From assembly GCF_007483665.1 (NCBI RefSeq), contig NZ_VIQO01000049.1, forward strand, positions 1 through 64,000: 64,000 bases of DNA, read 5' to 3'. A model generated the notes under the pieces. That model had not been told where the DNA came from. It did not search any database and saw only the letters and a list, made by a program, of their open reading frames with translations. Both the position numbers and the translations under genes were made by a program. The stretch comes from Catellatospora sichuanensis (lineage in GTDB: Bacteria; Actinomycetota; Actinomycetes; Mycobacteriales; Micromonosporaceae). This document shows positions 60,194 to 64,000 of the stretch, one piece after another (within the stretch, counting starts at the first letter, position 1; every line of letters starts with the position of its first letter).

Positions 60194-61243
60194 ATGAGCG
60201 AAACCCATCCCACCTGGCTCACCGACGCCTGCGCAGAGCTGCTCCACACGAGCTCCGGGCGGCACCTGGCCGAAGTGAGCGCACTGGGCGCATGCGCTGC
60301 GAGCGCGTCGCTGACCAGCGCCGCCACCGTCGATGCGCTACTGCAGGCGGCAGCCGACCACTGGGCCGCAACCGACCCCGCTGACGCCCACGAGCACGGC
60401 CTGGCGATACTCGCCACGCTGCGGCAGGTCACCGCCGCAGTGCTCGACGGCTACCACCGCAGCGCCCGCGACGAAGCCACCCACCGCGAAACCGAACGCG
60501 CCGCATTCGTCGACGACCTGCTCGCCGCCCACCCCGACCCCGGACACCTCGCCGCCCGCGCCCAGCGCTACGGGATTCGCCTGTCCGGCCAGCACACCGT
60601 CATAGCGGCCCGCACCACCGGGCTGCCCCCAGCGGCGGCGTACGCCGTCGACGACGTCCTCGCCCAGCGCTTCGGCGCGGCCAACACCCTCACGACGCTG
60701 CGCGACGACGAGCTGATCTGCGTCGTAGCCGGCGGGCTGCGCGGCGTGCCCGCCGAACTCGCCCGCCACCTGCACACCCACCTTCCGGCAGGCAGCTGGC
60801 AGATTGCCGTCGGGCGCACCCACACCGGGCTGGGCGGCCTGGCGACCTCCCTCGCCGAGGCCCGCAACGCGCTGCACCTGGCAGACCGGCTCGGGTTCAC
60901 CACCCCCGTCCTGCACGCCGCCGACCTGCTCGTCTTCCCGGTCCTGCTCCGCGACCGCGACGCCATCACCGACCTGGTCACTACCGTGCTCGGCCCGCTC
61001 ACCCAAGCCCGCGGCGGCGCCCAGCCGTACCTGGACACCCTGGCAGTGTTGTTCGACAACGAAGGCAACCACACCGCCACCGCCCGGCAGCTGCACGTCA
61101 GCGTCCGAGCCGTCACCTACCGCCTCGACCGCATCCACGCCCTCACCGGCTACCACCCCGGCGAGCCCACCCAGCGATTCACGCTGCACACCGCGGTGCT
61201 CGGAGCCCGCCTGCTCGGCTGGCCCGGGGGTACCAATCGCTGA
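60194..61243 (+). CDS. PucR-family transcriptional regulator
   Basis: The 349-residue regulator has a middle GGDEF-like/CdaR region (about 130-260; LICVVAGGLRGVPAELARHL, WQIAVGRTHTGLGGLATSL). Its C-terminal PucR HTH reads LDTLAVLFDNEGNHTATARQ, LHVSVRAVTYRLDRIHALTG and PTQRFTLHTAVLGARLL. Such proteins activate catabolic or export genes. It lies 81 bases after the ABC permease and may regulate that operon. Confidence 0.88.
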   Translation: MSETHPTWLTDACAELLHTSSGRHLAEVSALGACAASASLTSAATVDALLQAAADHWAATDPADAHEHGLAILATLRQVTAAVLDGYHRSARDEATHRETERAAFVDDLLAAHPDPGHLAARAQRYGIRLSGQHTVIAARTTGLPPAAAYAVDDVLAQRFGAANTLTTLRDDELICVVAGGLRGVPAELARHLHTHLPAGSWQIAVGRTHTGLGGLATSLAEARNALHLADRLGFTTPVLHAADLLVFPVLLRDRDAITDLVTTVLGPLTQARGGAQPYLDTLAVLFDNEGNHTATARQLHVSVRAVTYRLDRIHALTGYHPGEPTQRFTLHTAVLGARLLGWPGGTNR

Positions 61244-61375
61244 TCGCGGATCTCACCCTGCCCACCGGCAGCCGGACTGTGCCTTTCCAGCCGGCATGCG
61301 GAGTTGCGGCCGCGTGCTGCCGCCCGGGTCAGCGCGCGTCCGGCACGCTGGCTCCTGAGGCAGGTCGGTACGTGG

Positions 61376-61861
61376 TCAGTCGTCGGGGTACTGCACGAAC
61401 GTGCCTTCACGCCGAAAGCCGATCGTTGCGGTTACGATGCTGCCGCGGGAGTCGCCTGCACCGGCATCAATATGCATGCCGTCGGCCAAAGTCCGGACCA
61501 GCCACAAGCCACGGCTGGCGGGCGACCCAGGCTCTGGCTGCGCCCGTCCGTCGATTCCTGCGGGGATACCGGGACCCTGGTCGGATACGCGGCAGTAGAT
61601 GGCGTCGGCGGCGGTCCACAGCTGCATCCCGCCCACGCCACCGCCATGGCGCACAACATTGGTGGCCAGCTCATACGCGACGAAGACCAGAGCGTCGACC
61701 CGGTCTGCGGGCATACCGGCCGCGTCGGCGTGGGCGGCTACCGCAGGGCGCAGACTGACCAGTTCGGCTTCGGTGAATGGCAGCTCGACGAGCAGTACCG
61801 CGTCGGGGGGCAGGCCCTGCGCCGGTGCCTGCTGAAACTGGCTGCCCGGTTCAGTCGCCAT
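61376..61861 (-). CDS. RsbW-like ATP-binding protein (HATPase_c_2)
   Basis: The 161-residue protein has ADRVDALVFVAYELATNVVR (N-box), VSDQGPGIPAGIDGR (G1) and GLWLVRTLADGMHIDAG (G2). These are the serine-kinase-type anti-sigma ATPase signatures. It overlaps the 3' end of the upstream MEDS-STAS gene by 11 bases, so kinase and antagonist are made together, a partner-switch pair. The target sigma factor is not in view. Confidence 0.88.
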   Translation of the reverse strand: MATEPGSQFQQAPAQGLPPDAVLLVELPFTEAELVSLRPAVAAHADAAGMPADRVDALVFVAYELATNVVRHGGGVGGMQLWTAADAIYCRVSDQGPGIPAGIDGRAQPEPGSPASRGLWLVRTLADGMHIDAGAGDSRGSIVTATIGFRREGTFVQYPDD

Positions 61862-62720
61862 GTCGGGCCGTTGTCAGGGTCACCCTTGCCTGTTCCTGCA
61901 TTCCGAGCGCGGCGAGAACGTCGAAGGAGATGCGTGTGCAACGGACGGTCATGCGCTGGCGGCCGGTGAGTCCGAGTGCGGTCTGGACGATCACCCCGGC
62001 CGTGGTGGTGTCCATGAACCTCAGTTGGGTCAGGTTCACGTCGATGTGGTCGTCGAGCGAGAGGGCCTCTGACAGGGCCAGGGTCAGTGGTTCGATGGCC
62101 CGGTAGTCGATTTCGCCGGCGATCCGGACGCCGGTCGGCACATGCTGGCGGCAGATCCGCAGCAGGGCGTCGTCGTGGTAGGTGACAGCGGTGACGTTCA
62201 TGCTGTGGTTGTCGGCCGCAGTAGCGAGGGTCACGGTGTCGAAGCACTGCCGGTCAAACTGGCACGCAGCGGTGGCGTTCTGCCCGGCGAGCATCCGGGT
62301 CAGCCTCGACTCGTACTCCATCAGATCGGCCACACCGCCGACTGGCCGCAGCGCCCAGCACATGTCGCCGGTCACGCGCAGCCCGCCGTACCCGTCGCGG
62401 TTGGCCTGGTCGATCTGCGCCTGCCAGCGCACGATCGTCGCCGAAGGGTCGAATGACCCTTGCGGTGTGAAAAACTGCCCGCTTGCAGCGACCTGCAGTT
62501 GTCCCGAGCGGGCGGCCGACCCGATGCCCACGCCTCGGGCGGCCAGTTCGTCGGACAGGGCGGTCTGGCTGACGGACTCGGTCAGGCACAGCACCTTCTG
62601 GCCCAGCCGGAGGCCGTCACGCACGAACGCGGCGACGATGTCCAGGCGCTCGTCGTTGTCGGAGAATGTCAGGCAGGCGTGATCACCCGGTTTGAGGTCC
62701 TCCACCGACGTACCGCTCAC
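61851..62720 (-). CDS. MEDS-STAS two-domain regulator
   Basis: GTG 62720 sits six bases after GGAG and gives 289 residues. The N-terminal MEDS domain (VEDLKPGDHACLTFSDNDER, LRLGQKVLCLTESVSQTAL, DGYGGLRVTGDMCWALRPVG) is a DcmR-type sensory module. The C-terminal STAS domain (IDVNLTQLRFMDTTTAGVIV) has a Thr-rich phosphosite. It probably senses a small ligand and releases a sigma factor via the downstream RsbW-like kinase. Codons upstream to 62930 lie in the promoter region and are not translated in my reading. Confidence 0.88.
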   Translation of the reverse strand: MSGTSVEDLKPGDHACLTFSDNDERLDIVAAFVRDGLRLGQKVLCLTESVSQTALSDELAARGVGIGSAARSGQLQVAASGQFFTPQGSFDPSATIVRWQAQIDQANRDGYGGLRVTGDMCWALRPVGGVADLMEYESRLTRMLAGQNATAACQFDRQCFDTVTLATAADNHSMNVTAVTYHDDALLRICRQHVPTGVRIAGEIDYRAIEPLTLALSEALSLDDHIDVNLTQLRFMDTTTAGVIVQTALGLTGRQRMTVRCTRISFDVLAALGMQEQARVTLTTARHGD

Positions 62721-62945
62721 TGCCAACTCCTCACACCCCGACACAGCGAGCACCAACGTAGCCCCTCCCACCGATCCAGCAGCGTCCTTCCCCTGCGGTG
62801 GCTGGCCAAACCCCATCCACGCCGTTGCTCCTGTGCCCGCCGACGCCAACGGACAGTTTTGGTAGGTCAGGGGCACGGCCGACCGGCCACCTGGGTGTGG
62901 CCGGAGCCGTTGATCACCGACGTCGGCCATGGCTGATCATGCGGG

Positions 62946-63008
62946 TAGGGTGGAGACAGGTGTGCCGGGAAGTCTGGTCGGCGAATCTATCTCGCCGACC
63001 ACCGGAGG
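62946..63008 (+). promoter_or_regulatory. Leader element copy A, upstream of nhaA
   Basis: TAGGGT (62946-62951), six bases, then AGGTGTGCCGGGAAG and TCTGGTCGGC (core 62959-62982). GGTCGGCGA (62976-62984) pairs exactly with TCGCCGACC (62992-63000). CCGG (62965-62968) can pair with CCGG (63002-63005), which touches the ribosome site GGAGG at 63004-63008. ATG 63014 follows. This architecture could control nhaA translation. Confidence 0.8.
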
Positions 63009-63013
63009 CCGTT

Positions 63014-64000
63014 ATGTCCCCTTCCGTCCCTAGCAAGGTGATCTTCGGGCGGGGATCGTGGGCCGAGGCCCGGCGGCTGGCCGACATCCTGCGCCAAGAA
63101 ACCGTCGGCGGCGCGCTCCTGCTCGCCGCAGCTGTGGCCGCGATGATTTGGGCCAACTCGCCCTGGTCGCCTGCCTACGGCGCGCTACGGGAGTTCACCG
63201 TCGGTCCGGCCTTCTTGCACCTGAACCTGCCGCTGGCCGTGTGGGCCGCCGACGGGCTACTAGCGATCTTCTTCTTCGTCGCCGGCCTCGAGCTCAAACG
63301 TGAATTCGTCGCAGGCGACCTGCGCGAGCCCCGCCGGGCGGTCGTGCCGATCGCGGCGGCCGCCGGCGGCGTGGTCGTGCCCGCGCTGATCTACCTGGCC
63401 CTTAACCACGCCGACGCGTCCGCGGCGCGCGGCTGGGCGATCCCCACCGCCACCGACATCGCCTTCGCCCTGGCTGTACTCGCCGTCATCGGCCGCAATC
63501 TGCCCTCGGCGTTGCGCACGTTCCTGCTCACCCTCGCCGTCGTCGACGACCTCATCGCGATCGCCATCATCGCCGTCTTCTACACCCAGAGTCTGCACCC
63601 GCTCCCCCTCGCCGCAGCACTGATCCCGCTGGCCGCATTCGCCGTCGCGGTCCAGCGCCGCCACCGCTCCCCCTGGCTGCTGCTGCCCCTGGCCACGGCG
63701 ACCTGGGCCCTCGTGCACGCCTCCGGCATCCACGCCACCGTCGCCGGAGTGCTGCTGGCCTTCACCGTCCCGGTCCGGTCCAGGCCCGGCGGCGACGCCC
63801 ACGGCGACCACGACCCCGGCCTGGCCGGACACTTCGAACACCGGCTCCGCCCGATTTCCGCAGGCATCGCCGTCCCGATCTTCGCCTTGCTGTCAGCCGG
63901 GGTGACCATCGGCGGCCTGAGCGGCCTGGCCGACGCCTTCACCTCCGGCATCACCGTCGGCATCACCGCCGGCCTGGTCATCGGCAAGACCGTCGGCGTG
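63014..64000 (+). CDS. nhaA: NhaA Na+/H+ antiporter (3' end beyond window)
   Basis: ATG 63014 follows GGAGG. The 329 visible residues match Nha[18 protein letters not shown] (TM1), [20 protein letters not shown] (TM2), [20 protein letters not shown] (TM4), and [20 protein letters not shown], where the paired Asp form the Na+/H+ site. [15 protein letters not shown] and the later unwound helix follow. The frame is open to the end of the window, so about the last quarter is missing. It exchanges two protons for one Na+ or Li+. The structured leader (copy A) directly precedes it. Confidence 0.95.
   Translation, partial: MSPSVPSKVIFGRGSWAEARRLADILRQETVGGALLLAAAVAAMIWANSPWSPAYGALREFTVGPAFLHLNLPLAVWAADGLLAIFFFVAGLELKREFVAGDLREPRRAVVPIAAAAGGVVVPALIYLALNHADASAARGWAIPTATDIAFALAVLAVIGRNLPSALRTFLLTLAVVDDLIAIAIIAVFYTQSLHPLPLAAALIPLAAFAVAVQRRHRSPWLLLPLATATWALVHASGIHATVAGVLLAFTVPVRSRPGGDAHGDHDPGLAGHFEHRLRPISAGIAVPIFALLSAGVTIGGLSGLADAFTSGITVGITAGLVIGKTVGV

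Overview
The window is high-GC (roughly 70 percent) DNA with strongly GC-biased third codon positions, many GTG starts, four-base start/stop overlaps and probable leaderless promoters. This fits an actinobacterium. The families present (DUF6153-like proteins, NlpC/P60 coiled-coil proteins, a MEDS-STAS regulator, many TetR and ECF-type genes) suggest Micromonosporaceae or a relative, but that is an impression and not a phylogenetic result. Almost nothing is core housekeeping. The window reads as an accessory island rich in metal, sulfur and ion-stress genes, with much gene debris between the intact operons.

Left part (1-12.2 kb): an IS3-type transposase end, a head-to-head join of a 5'-truncated MFS gene and an N-terminally shortened beta-carbonic anhydrase, and a tRNA-Val 3' fragment with a pair of 15-bp direct repeats that looks like an attachment site. 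These are followed by a membrane protein of unknown role, a MerR remnant, a cupin, a TetR gene divergent from two small membrane-protein genes with a clear operator between them, and two NlpC/P60 genes. One NlpC/P60 gene is interrupted by an in-frame TGA.

Copper island (12.2-26.6 kb): two P1B-type ATPases (one with an unusual CPD motif, one classical CPC CopA), three small HMA chaperones, a CsoR repressor, two DUF305 proteins, two DUF6153-like proteins, a two-repeat HVHP periplasmic protein, a [2Fe-2S] ferredoxin-like protein, a UreH/TauE-type membrane protein fused to a cupredoxin, and a 16-cysteine Csp copper-storage protein. Palindromic boxes of the type ATACCCC-n-GGGGTAT, often abutting a TATGTT -10 element, precede several of these genes and define a local CsoR regulon.

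From 26.7 to 34.6 kb there is a BlaI/M56-protease pair, a CcsB cytochrome c assembly gene preceded by a perfect BlaI-type operator, a HupE-DUF3105 fusion, an ABC exporter and a NarL-type two-component system. From 34.8 to 38.2 kb a second CsoR-family gene lacks the copper-ligand histidine and is therefore CstR-like. It heads a persulfide-detoxification cluster (metallo-beta-lactamase-rhodanese, rhodanese, TauE exporter and a small cysteine protein), each unit with the same class of operator.

The stretch 38.4-47.1 kb is a gene graveyard: OsmC, multicopper oxidase, chromate transporter, ECF sigma, tyrosine recombinase, ABC-2 permease, SulP and MerR genes are all truncated or frameshifted. An intact arylsulfatase and an NTF2-like gene lie among them. 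The right part (47.3-64 kb) is about ion homeostasis and regulation: a CPA1-type antiporter, a KhtT/KhtU-type K+/H+ antiporter pair, a disrupted Ca2+/cation exchanger, NhaA (running off the window), two further ABC exporters, a PucR regulator, and STAS, MEDS-STAS and HATPase regulators. Four copies of a conserved leader (TANNNT, 6 nt, then GGTGTGCCGGGAAG) occur here, one directly before nhaA and one before the exchanger. This is the best candidate in the window for an uncharacterised cis-regulatory RNA.
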